This document shows, piece after piece, positions 28,410-38,600 of a stretch of 64,000 bases of DNA. Source of the stretch: Bacteroides nordii WAL 11050 = JCM 12987 (GTDB taxonomy: Bacteria; Bacteroidota; Bacteroidia; Bacteroidales; Bacteroidaceae); the NCBI GenBank assembly GCA_000613465.1, contig BAJA01000004.1, positions 124,001 through 188,000 of the forward strand, given 5' to 3'. A program made the translations under genes and the position numbers. Each line of letters opens with the position of its first letter. Positions within the stretch are counted from its first letter, which is position 1. Under the pieces are notes generated by a model. That model was not told the origin of the DNA. It saw nothing but the letters and a program-made list of their open reading frames with translations, and did not search any database.

Positions 28410-30119
28410 ATGACACATCATTATATACGACGCGCTATTTTATTTGTCCTGGTAGGACTCTCTTTATCCTCTTGCCACTTTTCCGGTGGCAATAATCAAC
28501 TTGTTGTATTACAACATGCTGATTCACTGATGGCAAATCATCCTGATAGCGCTCTTTTATTGCTTGAAAGCATTGATAATACAGATACACTTTTACAGGC
28601 AGACAGGGCATATTATGCATTATTGTTAACGCAGGCCAAAGACAAGAATTACATAAAACATACTACTGATTCAGTGATGTATAAAGTAGTGGACTATTAT
28701 GATTCGGGAAATAATGATGTTTTGCGAATGAAAGCTCATTATTATCTGGCGCGGGTTTATCAGGATATGGATAGTGTATCTGCTTCTGTAGGTGAATTCT
28801 TGATTGCTTTACAATTGGCGGAGGGTGTGAAGGATTCTGATTTTATCTGTTTGTCTGCTGCTAATTTAGGGCATTTTTTAAAAGAGCATGATTTGCCTGA
28901 TGAAGCTGATTCTTATTATCAGAGAGCAGAAGAAGTGGCGTTATCAAAGAAAGACTCTTTGTATTGGGCATTTATATTGATTAATCGAGCGTCTATTGCT
29001 ATTCAGAAAGGTAAGGATTATTATGAGGAGGCTGAGCAAAAGTTATTGAAAGCTTTTGAATATTCAGAAAGTAACAACAATATGTCTGTAAAACGAGCAG
29101 CTACTAATTCATTGTTATTTTTGTATAGTAATATGGAACGATATGATGATGCTATACAACTTGGGCGAGAATATATTTATACTCAACCGGATTCTATTAA
29201 AAAGATAGATGCTTATTTAATATTGGGTGATGCTTTTTATCATTTGAATCAGAATGATTCTGCAAATTTCTATTTAAAGAAGAGCTTACTTTCTCCTAAT
29301 TATCATACAAAGTATTGGGCATATAACCTTCTTAGTAATATGGCAGCAGAGAAAGGGCTTTTGCTTCAATCACTTCAATGGAAAGACTCTTGTCTTGTTT
29401 ATGATAATTTGGCTTCTACCTTATCTTATCCGGTAAAAACAATTAAGAGTCTGGAAAGAATGATAAGCCAACGTTATCTTATTCAGTATAAATCTCTTGC
29501 AAAGTGGCAATGGTTCGCTATCTCTTTCATTGTTACTATATTGTTATTGTCGTTGATTTATTTTGTATATAAACGACAAAAATATCGTAAGAGACTTATG
29601 CAATTGGATGAAGAGCGATCTTCGATGAAAGAACTTTTTAATAATAAATTGGCTGAGATACAACGTTTGCACGAACTTATAGGGCAGTGTGAAGGAGATA
29701 AAGCGAAGATCTATGTATTGGATAGGCAATTAAAAACGGTATATGCTGAGAGAGACAATTTGCTTGATAAACTAATTCATGCTCTTCCCGTCTTTAAGAG
29801 CTTGACCTTAATGATAGAGAGAAATAAGGATGAGAAAGGATCAAAAGAAAGAATAGATATTAAGCTTTGGGGAAAGATAATATCAGAGTTAGATGATGTT
29901 ACTAATAACTTTACCATAAGATTGTCCGATCAATTTCCTATGTTGAAGAAAGATGATATTCACTTCTGTTGTTTGCTGAAAATGGGATTTAAATATTCGG
30001 ATATTGCTTGTCTTTGTGGCCGTACCATTAATATGATGTATAAGCGGCGTGACCTGGTGATTGAAAGAACCGAGTTAGATGCTTCTTCATCTTTAGAGAC
30101 TTTTATTAAGGCATATTGA
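28410..30119 (+). CDS. TPR lipoprotein-like membrane protein with C-terminal HTH-like domain
   Basis: 569 residues. N terminus: lipoprotein-type signal ending LSLSSC. Residues 30-340 are tetratricopeptide-like helices (ADSLMANHPDSALLLLESID, MKAHYYLARVYQDM, DEADSYYQRAEEVALSK). A membrane helix (WFAISFIVTILLLSLIYFVY, about 370-390) is followed by a coiled coil rich in Glu/Lys/Arg. The C-terminal segment (FPMLKKDDIHFCCLLKMGFKYSDIACLCGRTINMMYKRRDLVIERT) resembles a LuxR/sigma-4-like HTH. This common Bacteroides type is thought to couple periplasmic TPR sensing to cytoplasmic DNA binding. A TATATTTG box at 28397-28404 lies only 5 nt before the ATG. Confidence 0.78.
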   Translation: MTHHYIRRAILFVLVGLSLSSCHFSGGNNQLVVLQHADSLMANHPDSALLLLESIDNTDTLLQADRAYYALLLTQAKDKNYIKHTTDSVMYKVVDYYDSGNNDVLRMKAHYYLARVYQDMDSVSASVGEFLIALQLAEGVKDSDFICLSAANLGHFLKEHDLPDEADSYYQRAEEVALSKKDSLYWAFILINRASIAIQKGKDYYEEAEQKLLKAFEYSESNNNMSVKRAATNSLLFLYSNMERYDDAIQLGREYIYTQPDSIKKIDAYLILGDAFYHLNQNDSANFYLKKSLLSPNYHTKYWAYNLLSNMAAEKGLLLQSLQWKDSCLVYDNLASTLSYPVKTIKSLERMISQRYLIQYKSLAKWQWFAISFIVTILLLSLIYFVYKRQKYRKRLMQLDEERSSMKELFNNKLAEIQRLHELIGQCEGDKAKIYVLDRQLKTVYAERDNLLDKLIHALPVFKSLTLMIERNKDEKGSKERIDIKLWGKIISELDDVTNNFTIRLSDQFPMLKKDDIHFCCLLKMGFKYSDIACLCGRTINMMYKRRDLVIERTELDASSSLETFIKAY

Positions 30120-30295
30120 TTGAAATTGGAGGAGTATTCATGTAAATTACACTTTTCTATTTTTATTTTATTTATTAGTTTATTGTAAATCAGTTGTTTG
30201 TAGGTTTGTACTTTAACAAATAACTACACATGTATTATGCCCTGATTTGTGAATAAATCGTGTAATTTTGACAGTAAATATAAAACAAAAATATT

Positions 30296-30703
30296 ATGGC
30301 AAAATTATTCTTTTTTTTATTCATTATTTCTACTGCATTGTATAGTCAGCCGGTTGCAGCTGAAGAAGTTTTAAAAGATGATGTAACGAATGGACTGGTA
30401 TGGTATTCGATCCCTTTAAGAGGGCATTCTTCTAATTCAAGTGATGATACAATACTGCGTAGTCCAATACAGACTCCTGTAAAGGCTTTCATGTGTGAGA
30501 AAACGATGCGTCTTGATTTTTCGTCTTCTATTAAAGATGTTATTATTACAGTAGTTAATGCTTCTACGGGCGAAGTGGTTTATTCTGAAAATTTTGCTAC
30601 GCCGGAGGTGGTATTTATAAACTTAGATGCAGAAGAGGCTGGTGATTATCGATTGGATGTTACGGGGGATACTACTGCTTTATGGGCTGAATTCTCGTTA
30701 TAA
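30296..30703 (+). CDS. DUF3244-type small secreted protein
   Basis: 135 residues with a signal peptide (about 1-22, SQPVAAEE). The mature part is a beta-sandwich-like domain with TPVKAFMCEKTMRLDFSSSIKDVIITVVNASTGEVVYSE and the end GDYRLDVTGDTTALWAEFSL, as in DUF3244 proteins, which resemble sorting-domain-like Ig folds. Function unknown. A good -7 box (TAATTTTG at 30263-30270) lies about 25 nt before the ATG, so it has its own promoter. Confidence 0.75.
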   Translation: MAKLFFFLFIISTALYSQPVAAEEVLKDDVTNGLVWYSIPLRGHSSNSSDDTILRSPIQTPVKAFMCEKTMRLDFSSSIKDVIITVVNASTGEVVYSENFATPEVVFINLDAEEAGDYRLDVTGDTTALWAEFSL

Positions 30704-30827
30704 TGATGTATATCTACTTAAAAAGTACTATGGTGTTAGTATTGAAATTAGGAGATGGTTACAAGTATGGAAAAGTGAATTTATCAGCAATGAAATAACT
30801 ATTATATACTTGTAAGACAATTTTAAG

Positions 30828-30910
30828 AAGATGTCTGAAATATAGATGTTGAAAGAAATCTGGAGGAGGGATACTTAAGTTTCTTTTAATTATTTGTATT
30901 AAGACATCTT
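30828..30910. repeat. 83-nt flanking repeat, left copy, with inverted ends
   Basis: Begins AAGATGTCT and ends AGACATCTT, perfect 9-bp inverted ends. It matches 40566-40648 over the full 83 nt with about nine substitutions and no indels; the right 35 nt are identical. It lies in the 318-nt gap between the DUF3244 gene and the first S74 gene; the rest of that gap shows nothing recognisable. Possibly a conserved terminator (the end runs into T's) or a miniature mobile element. Confidence 0.75.
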
Positions 30911-31021
30911 TTTGCTTTGTTATTATAGAATTTTGTTTATCTTTAGAGGTTTATTAGCTGTTGTTATATTTCTGATACATATCACTGATTTTGGATGTTT
31001 AATCTTAAAATACATTTACTT

Positions 31022-32259
31022 ATGAAAAAGATTTTATGTTTTACATGTCTGCTGTTTGTCTGTTCATTCGCATCTGCTCAATTAACAGTGAATCCTAATG
31101 GTAATGTTGCTGTTAAAAGTGGAGTAACTCCTTTATCTACGATAAGTGTAAATGGGAATGGTAATACGGAAAGTGATGTTTTTGTTGAATCAACGAAAAG
31201 AGGTATAATGGTGCATCGTACAGGAATAGCACCGAACGGTGGGTGGGGGATCGGTATAACAGGAGATGCCACGCCCAATGCAAATTCTTTCAATATAGGT
31301 ACACGTGGATATACCGTTGCTGGTTCTCCTTTGGGAGGCGGACGGGCTTATGGTGTATTTGGAAGAGCTGGAAATTGTACTTCCGGGTATAACTTTGGTG
31401 TTTTAGGAGCTCTTGATGGTTCTGTTAATGGAGCGGGTATATATGGCACTTCCAATGCTTATGATTGGGGAGAATCTGTTCCGGGGCGTTATGCCGGCTT
31501 TTTCAGAGGCAATGTATACGTGACCGGTAGTATTTATGGCCAGCTATTAACTCCTACGGCTATTTCTCAGCAAAGCTTGTCTCCTTTATCGAGGGTTTCT
31601 GCTGCTGATATGAGTGTAACAGATAAGCTCGGCCAGTTGAATTCTGTTCGCTACAATTTAGAGCAACCTGCCGCACAGAATGTTTCCAAGGTTAGAAATG
31701 CAGGCGATAGCCTGGCAATTAGTTCTTTGGAACTTTCGGTGGAAGAGGCTCAGGCTTATTCTAAAGCGCATTATGGCTTTGTTGCGCAGGAACTGAAAGA
31801 AGTATATCCCGATCTGGTGTATGAAAATGCACAAGGCGAACTGAGCATTAATTATATTGAAATGATTCCTTTATTGGTACAATCTATCCAAGAGTTGGCC
31901 ATGGAAGTGAATAATCTGAAATCAAATAAAGGCCTTACGAGAGCGGCTGTATCAAAAGGTGGAGATGATGACTCCTCTTCTGAGTACAGGGATATCATAG
32001 CACCGGAATTATTTCAAAATATGCCTAATCCTTTTACAGATAATACGGTGATCAAATATATTATTCCACAAGATACCCAAAAAGCCAATTTACTTATCTA
32101 TAATATGAGCGGTAAACAAATTGAGCAATTCACTTTATCTCAAAAAGGTGAGGGCTCTGTTACTTTGGCGGGTAGCAACTGGAGGCAGGTATGTATTTGT
32201 ATTCTTTGATCGTTGATGGAAATGTGATTGATGTGAAAAGAATGATCCTAACTAAGTAG
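31022..32259 (+). pseudogene. Secreted S74-chaperone-domain protein with sorting tail, one late frameshift
   Basis: About 412 residues once repaired; start chosen at MKKILCFTCLLFVCSFASAQ, a signal peptide. The N-terminal half has tail-fibre-like Gly-rich repeats (NGNVAVKSGVTPLSTISVNGNG, YGVFGRAGNCTSGYNFGVLGALDG). A Peptidase S74/intramolecular chaperone-like domain follows (LGQLNSVRYNLEQ, HYGFVAQELKEVYPDLVYENAQGELSI split by the dimer helix IEMIPLLVQSIQELAMEV). A T9SS-type tail (NMPNPFTDNTVIKYIIP) ends it. The frame breaks at 32179: one more C gives NLEAGMYLYSLIVDG..RMILTK, which matches the neighbour's SLIVDGKEVDTKKMILTE. The first frame otherwise stops at 32209. Confidence 0.78.
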
Positions 32260-32313
32260 GAGAAATTAGGACTAAACTATTACTATTATTAATAACTTTA
32301 AAAACACACACTC

Positions 32314-33579
32314 ATGAAAACTAACAATGCAATTTTCATCTTAATTATTCTTTTCTTCTGCTGTTCAGCGAGTCATGCACAATTAAAAGTGCTTTCAAAT
32401 GGTAAAGTTGGAATTGGCACTACTACTCCCAAGTATGGCCTTCTGGATATTGGAAAGATAGGGACCGGTGGAGGATTGACTATTTATAACAGCACATTGA
32501 CTAACCCTCTTCTTTTTAAATTATATTCTAACGGAGATTACGGTTATTTAAATTTTGAAGGAGTAGCAAAACAAGGGCTAACTATAAATAAAGATGGTGG
32601 TGTTGGTTTTGGAGCCGATCCTTCTATAGGATTAGACACTCCTGAATATATTAATATATATACTTACGACAGATCTGCATTTATGGCTTATGCAAAGTTT
32701 CCCCATGATTTTGGTGATATAATAAAAGTTTATTCAAACCGGGATACCGATGTGGCTTATGTTGTGAGAAGAAGTGGTCAGTTTACTTTTTATGTGACTG
32801 GGGATGGAAACGTTTATTCTAAAGGTAGTTTATTGACAGCTTCGGATGAATCTTATAAAGAAAACATAAATTCATTAAATAATAGCCTGAATACGATCAG
32901 ACAAATGAGAGGTGTTACCTATAAGCTAAAGGAACAGGCTGATGAATCGACTACTGCAAGCACTCTTCAAAGTGATGTTTCTTCCAGAGATACTTTATCC
33001 GCTCAGTCTCCTGTACCGGTTGAAATCGTTAATAAGATAAAAGCTGAAAAGAAAAGAAAGAAGTCCGGTTTTATCGCTCAGGAATTGGAAGAAATATTCC
33101 CGGAAGCTGTTTATACATTACCCAATGGAAAGAAAGCCATTGCTTATTCTGAAATTATTCCTTTATTAGTGGAAGCCATCAAAGAACAACAAAACGAAAT
33201 AGATAAACAGCAGAACGAAATTGATGAATTAAGACAATCTAAGAACGTTCAAACCAGATCTGCTATTGGTGCTGTAGATGAACAATCAGATGTAAACTCA
33301 TTGCTGGATGAAAAGCTGAAAGCCAAACTTTATTCCAATATACCCAATCCTTTTAAGGAGCAGACTACTATTTCTTTCTTTATCCCTGAAACATCTTCCA
33401 GAGCCAGTATTCATATCTATAACCTTCAAGGAAAACAGATAAAACAGCTCAATATTGAGTCACGAGGAAATGGTTCGGTAACTATCAATGGCTATGAGTT
33501 GACTCCGGGAATGTATATGTATTCATTGATTGTAGATGGCAAAGAAGTTGATACGAAAAAGATGATATTAACCGAATAA
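32314..33579 (+). CDS. Secreted S74-chaperone-domain protein with T9SS-type sorting tail
   Basis: 421 residues, intact paralogue of the previous gene. Signal peptide ends CCSASHAQ. The N-terminal part has the LKVLSNGKVGIGTTTPKYGLL pattern seen in phage-tail-like proteins. The S74-type domain runs ASDESYKENINSLNNSLNTIRQMRGVTYKL, then KSGFIAQELEEIFPEAVYTL and a helical stretch with IIPLLVEAIKEQQNEIDKQQNEIDELRQ (trimeric coiled coil). The sorting domain begins SNIPNPFKEQTTISFFIP and ends MYSLIVDGKEVDTKKMILTE. S74 domains drive trimer folding in phage spikes. The role of this surface version is unknown. Confidence 0.82.
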   Translation: MKTNNAIFILIILFFCCSASHAQLKVLSNGKVGIGTTTPKYGLLDIGKIGTGGGLTIYNSTLTNPLLFKLYSNGDYGYLNFEGVAKQGLTINKDGGVGFGADPSIGLDTPEYINIYTYDRSAFMAYAKFPHDFGDIIKVYSNRDTDVAYVVRRSGQFTFYVTGDGNVYSKGSLLTASDESYKENINSLNNSLNTIRQMRGVTYKLKEQADESTTASTLQSDVSSRDTLSAQSPVPVEIVNKIKAEKKRKKSGFIAQELEEIFPEAVYTLPNGKKAIAYSEIIPLLVEAIKEQQNEIDKQQNEIDELRQSKNVQTRSAIGAVDEQSDVNSLLDEKLKAKLYSNIPNPFKEQTTISFFIPETSSRASIHIYNLQGKQIKQLNIESRGNGSVTINGYELTPGMYMYSLIVDGKEVDTKKMILTE

Positions 33580-33592
33580 AAGTGAGGTGATT

Positions 33593-34606
33593 ATGAATAG
33601 AATATTACAATTTTTGATTTTTATGTTTTGGGGTACTTTATTGTATTCTCAAAATGTAGTGGTTGATGGTGTTACCTTCTCTGCTGATGGAAAGACTCTA
33701 ATAAAGTATCCTACAGATAAGTTTTATAAAGAATATATAATACCTGAAGGTACTGAAATTATAGGTAAAAAAGCATTTGTAGGAGCTCAAATAGGGAAGG
33801 TGACAATCCCGACTACATTAACTCATATAAACGATTCTGCATTTTATAATGGTCCATCTGATTTCATTCTTACAGGGAAATTCCCTATTATTGGAAATCG
33901 TGTTTGGACCAATGATAGGCGCTTTGAAGTTACTGAGAGCAATCCTTATTGTCGAGTATCGGACGATGGTTTTGTTTATTCTAAAGATGGGAAAACTGTA
34001 CATATAGCTTTTGGGGATATGGCAGGGAATATAGGATATGTTGAAATAATTGACAGGTATATATTTCAAGATTGTTATTTTGCTTATGGAATTATTTATA
34101 TTCCTGGTAGTGTGCGTTTGATTAGAGAGCATGCCTTTGATGATATTAAACTTGCCTTGCCAACACGTTCAGAGCCTTCGTATTATAATTTCGAATTTGC
34201 TTGTGATGCATTGACTCCTCCCGAATTGGAAGGTGAAGTGTTTACTGAAAACAATGTTGGCAATAGTACTTTATTGGTTCCAAAAGGATCTGAGGAATTA
34301 TACAAAGCCACTCCTCAGTGGAATACATTTGGAACTATAGAAACTCCTCGTCCTCCACAAGGAATTTCTGAAGATTCGGTTTCTTCTTTGAAAGTTAATC
34401 GTGTGGATGGAGCAATTTATATAGAAGCTTTAAAGTCGCTGGATACGGTAAGGTTAATCAATCTAAATGGGAATATTGTACGTGAAAAGAATCAGGTGAA
34501 TAGTTGTCATATGATTTGTGATATTTCTTCTCTTAATGGATTTTTTGGTTTACTACAGGTTATTTATGAAGATGGAGATAGAGAAGTTATCAAATTAAAC
34601 TTTTAA
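33593..34606 (+). CDS. BspA-like leucine-rich repeat secreted protein, copy 1
   Basis: 337 residues from the ATG at 33593 (GAGGTGATT just upstream may act as ribosome site); the GTG at 33587 is less likely. Signal peptide ends GTLLYSQ. LRR_5/BspA-type repeats are visible as YIIPEGTEIIGKKAFVGA, VTIPTTLTHINDSAFYNG and IYIPGSVRLIREHAFDD. Then comes LVPKGSEELYKATPQWNTFGTIE, and a short beta-rich tail (VRLINLNGNIVREKNQ) like a sorting domain. BspA proteins usually bind host matrix or other cells. Nearly duplicated in the next gene. Confidence 0.82.
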   Translation: MNRILQFLIFMFWGTLLYSQNVVVDGVTFSADGKTLIKYPTDKFYKEYIIPEGTEIIGKKAFVGAQIGKVTIPTTLTHINDSAFYNGPSDFILTGKFPIIGNRVWTNDRRFEVTESNPYCRVSDDGFVYSKDGKTVHIAFGDMAGNIGYVEIIDRYIFQDCYFAYGIIYIPGSVRLIREHAFDDIKLALPTRSEPSYYNFEFACDALTPPELEGEVFTENNVGNSTLLVPKGSEELYKATPQWNTFGTIETPRPPQGISEDSVSSLKVNRVDGAIYIEALKSLDTVRLINLNGNIVREKNQVNSCHMICDISSLNGFFGLLQVIYEDGDREVIKLNF

Positions 34607-34627
34607 TTAATTTAATCGGAAAGAATT

Positions 34628-35644
34628 ATGAATAGAATATTGCAATTTTCGATTTTCATATTTTGGGGTACTTTATTGTATGCTCAAAATTTAGTGGTTG
34701 ATGGGGTTATCTTTTCTGCAGATGGAAGTACATTGATAAAGTTTCCTACAGATAAGTTCTATAAAGAATATATAATACCGGAAGGAACGAAAATCATAGG
34801 CAAAAAAGCATTTGCAGAAGCTTGGGTTGAAAAAGTGACATTGCCAACTACATTGACTCATATAAACGATTCTGCATTTTATAATGGCCCATCCGATTTC
34901 ATTATTACAGGGAAGTTTCCAATTATTGGAAATCATATTTTTGGATTAGCCACTCAAAGGTGCTTTGAAGTTAGTGAAGGAAATCCTTTTTGCCAAGTAT
35001 CAGAGAATGGCTTCGTTTATTCAAAAGATGGGAAAATAGTACATATAGCTCCTGGAGTTATAGTTGGTTATTTGGAGGATATTGAAATTATTAACAGGTA
35101 TACATTCCAAGATTGTTACTTTCGTTCCAGAATCTATATTCCTAGTAGTGTACATCTAATCCGAGAGCATGCATTTGATGACATTTGTAGGAGTGTACCA
35201 ACACGTTCAAATTCATCATCTTATAATTTAAATTTTAGTTGTGATGCATTAACCCCTCCTGAATTGGAAGGTGAAGTTTTTACTGAAGACAATGTTGGTT
35301 ATAGCACTTTATTTGTTCCAAAAGGATGTGAGGAATTATATAAAGCCACTCCTCAATGGAATACATTCGGAACTATAGAAACTCCTCGCCCTCCACAAGG
35401 GGGTTCTGAAAATCCAGTTTCTACTTTGAAAATTAATCAAAAGGATGGAACGATTTACATAGAGGCTCTGAAATCGATGGAAACAGTGAGGTTGATAAGT
35501 TTGAGCGGGAATGTTGTATATGAAAAGAATAGGATTGATAATAGCAACACGACTTGTAAGATTTCTTTTTTTGATGGATTTGTTGGTTTATTGCAAGTGA
35601 TCTATAAAGATGGAAATAGAGAAGTTATTAAATTAAATTTTTAA
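34628..35644 (+). CDS. BspA-like leucine-rich repeat secreted protein, copy 2
   Basis: 338 residues, aligned end to end with copy 1 (for example YKEYIIPEGTKIIGKKAFAEA, THINDSAFYNGPSDFI, ALTPPELEGEVFTEDNVG, ATPQWNTFGTIETPRPPQG), by eye about three quarters identical. Same order of signal peptide, LRR_5 repeats, anchor segment and beta tail (SMETVRLISLSGNVVYEKN). A recent tandem duplication 20 nt downstream of copy 1 and 4 nt before the C25 protease, so one transcript is likely. Confidence 0.82.
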   Translation: MNRILQFSIFIFWGTLLYAQNLVVDGVIFSADGSTLIKFPTDKFYKEYIIPEGTKIIGKKAFAEAWVEKVTLPTTLTHINDSAFYNGPSDFIITGKFPIIGNHIFGLATQRCFEVSEGNPFCQVSENGFVYSKDGKIVHIAPGVIVGYLEDIEIINRYTFQDCYFRSRIYIPSSVHLIREHAFDDICRSVPTRSNSSSYNLNFSCDALTPPELEGEVFTEDNVGYSTLFVPKGCEELYKATPQWNTFGTIETPRPPQGGSENPVSTLKINQKDGTIYIEALKSMETVRLISLSGNVVYEKNRIDNSNTTCKISFFDGFVGLLQVIYKDGNREVIKLNF

Positions 35645-35648
35645 AGAT

Positions 35649-38600
35649 ATGACACGTTACTTTTTTATTGTTATATTTATTCTGATTTCAATACAGCTTA
35701 AAGCCCAATTATCAGAATCAATTCGTGTAGAGGAGTCAGATCTTTCTTTTTCGCGCATGGAAGAATTTGATTGTGTTACGTGGAATAAAAGTTCTGAGTT
35801 TGTAGAACGGATAAATGCTCCTAAACTTCCGGTTATTATAGAATCGTTTGTTATTCCTTTTGGTGCGCAGGTTGCTAATATTGATGTAGTTGTTAAAGAG
35901 AAAAACTTATTGGATAGAAGTTTGTTGATTTTACCTGTTGATCCTCCTATTTCAATAAGAAATGATTTCGCAACATTATCACTAAATCTGGATAGCACTA
36001 TTTATAATTCGTCTCTTGCCTATCCTACAGAGAATGTGAAGATCATTTCTGATACATACGAACATGGATATCATGTGGTGACAGTTGAAATTTGCCCTTT
36101 TGAATATATTCCTCTAAATAAAGCATTGTCATTATTGGATTTGGCATTCACAATTAATTATATACAGACACGGGGAGTTACTGAATATCCACAATACCAA
36201 TCGTCTAAATCTGCAAATCGTGCCTATAATTTTGTTTATTCTAAAGTAAAGAATAAGCAAGACATGAATCGTTTTTCAAATCAAAGAACTGGAGTCGTAT
36301 CCAATGAGTCGTTAAATATGAATGAAAGGAATTTAAGTGTTTCTGATGCGACAGTAAACATAATTCCTGAGTATTTGATTGTGACTAATAATGAGTTAAA
36401 AACCACTTTTCAACGTCTGGCAAATTGGAAAACGAAAAAGGGAGTGCCATCTGTCGTCATGACAATAGAAGAAGTGCAGGCACAAAATGAAGGATGTGAT
36501 CTTGCTGAGAAAATAAGAAATTATCTGAAGAAATGTAGACAAGAATGGGGAGATGATTTCTTTGTTCTTTTAGGGGGGGATACTAATATTATTCCACCAA
36601 GAATGGCTACTAATGGACCTGACCGTGATGATTATAGATATAATAAATATAAAAATGATTCAACTATTCGGGCACAAGATTTATATTATACGGCATTGGA
36701 TGGTAATTGGAATATGAATAATAATCATATTTACAACGAGTATTATCAATTTTTAAATCCTAATACGGGAAAAGACGTGATTATTAATATTGATCAAGCT
36801 GATTATGGAAGGGATATATATTTAGGACGTGCTCCCGTAAAAAACACCAGTGAGGCTGAAAATTTTGTGAATAAAGTGTTACTGTATGAGAAAGCTAATG
36901 CAAATATTGATTATTCCTATATTCTTAATTCTCTTAATATAGATGCGTTCATTATTAAAGATGAAAATACAGGCTTCTTGAGTGATGATGCAAGGAGTTC
37001 TATTTATGGTTATTATAGTTCATATCCTCAATTACATCGTTGGTTTCTTTTTGACCATTACAATTGTACCTGTAATAAACATTCAGCGTATACGGGGGCC
37101 TCTCACGGGGAGGAGCTGAATAAAAACAATTTTATGGCTGCGCTTCAAAACGGGGGAAATTCGGGATATAATCATTTTCATTTAGTTTATCACATGGATC
37201 ATTCTTCTCCAAGAGGAATGGGGGCTTCTTCTTTGGATAAAAATGAGGCAATACATAATACGGATGTAGATCAGTTGACAAACGGAAATTATTTACAGAT
37301 AGTATTGTCCAGTGGTTGTGAACCGGCTACTTTTAATGAAGATTGTATTGCAGAACATTTCATTAATAATTCCAATGGTGGTGCGGTCGCATACATGGGA
37401 AATGCAGATCGAGGGTGGGATAATGAGTATCGTCAGCTTGATAGATTATTAAAGGCTTTATATTCCAATGAATCAATTTATCATAATTTGGGCTATGTAT
37501 TTCAAGCGACTATTGGCAGTAGGAATAGTGATAATTGTCGACTAACTCTTTTGGGAGATCCGGAAATGCCTGTATGGACAGCAGTTCCACAAACGTTGAA
37601 TGTATCTGTCACCCCTAATACCATAACCAATGGTGAGAACACAATTTCTATACAAATCAATAATTTGCCTGCAAATCAGGAGGCACTGGTCTGTTTAATG
37701 AAAGAAGGAGAAGGATATTCTACTTTAACTATAAATGATCGGGCGGTACATTCTTTTACTTTTACTCCGTATACATCCGGTGTGGTTGATGTTACGGTTA
37801 CTACAAATAATTTCCGTCCTTTTGAAACAACGATTCCCGTCAGTGTAAGTCCGAAAGCGGTTCTTCATATTTCAGATTTGGTATTTGATGATGATAAAAC
37901 GGGAGCTAGTAATGGGAACAATGATAAACAATTGGATGCAGGAGAAACGATTGAACTTTCTGTTGCGTTAAAAAATGAAGGGAGTACGGTTTCGGATGTT
38001 GTGACAGGAAAATTAACTTGTAATTCTTCGGAAATCAGTATGATTAATGATGCGGTTTCATTTGGTAAAATCAATGCAGGAAGTAGCCAAGTGTCGGGTA
38101 CAAAATTTGTATTTACTATTAATAAGAACTGTAGAGAGTACCTCAAGAGTGCTCAGGACCCGATAGAGTTTACTCTAAAGACACAAAATGGTACGAATTT
38201 CGTTAATGAGAAATTCCTGGTGGATGTTTTTACTCCTGAAATAGAAATTGGTAATCAAAAGATTACTTGGACAAGTAATGGAAATACGACAGTTGAGGTA
38301 GGAGAAACAGTGAAGATGAATATTGATTTAATGAATATAGGGAAGGCTGTGGCTACAGGTGTGAAGGCTGTGCTTATCTCAAACAATGCCCAGATATCGT
38401 GTTCGTCTACACCAATTGTATATCCGGCTATTCCTTTTGCTGAGACAAAAAGCAATACGATTGCTTTCCAATTTCAAACAGCAAGTAACTATACAGGAGG
38501 GTTGAACTTAACATTACAGCTTAGTAATGAGTATGGAAAGACCTGGAGTTTTCCGGTGAATCCATTGTTGCGACCTGCTATGATAGATGCGTCAACCATT

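Noticed and set aside
30627..30815. 62-codon frame after the DUF3244 gene
   Set aside because: Overlaps the DUF3244 gene in another frame and has no protein-like features.
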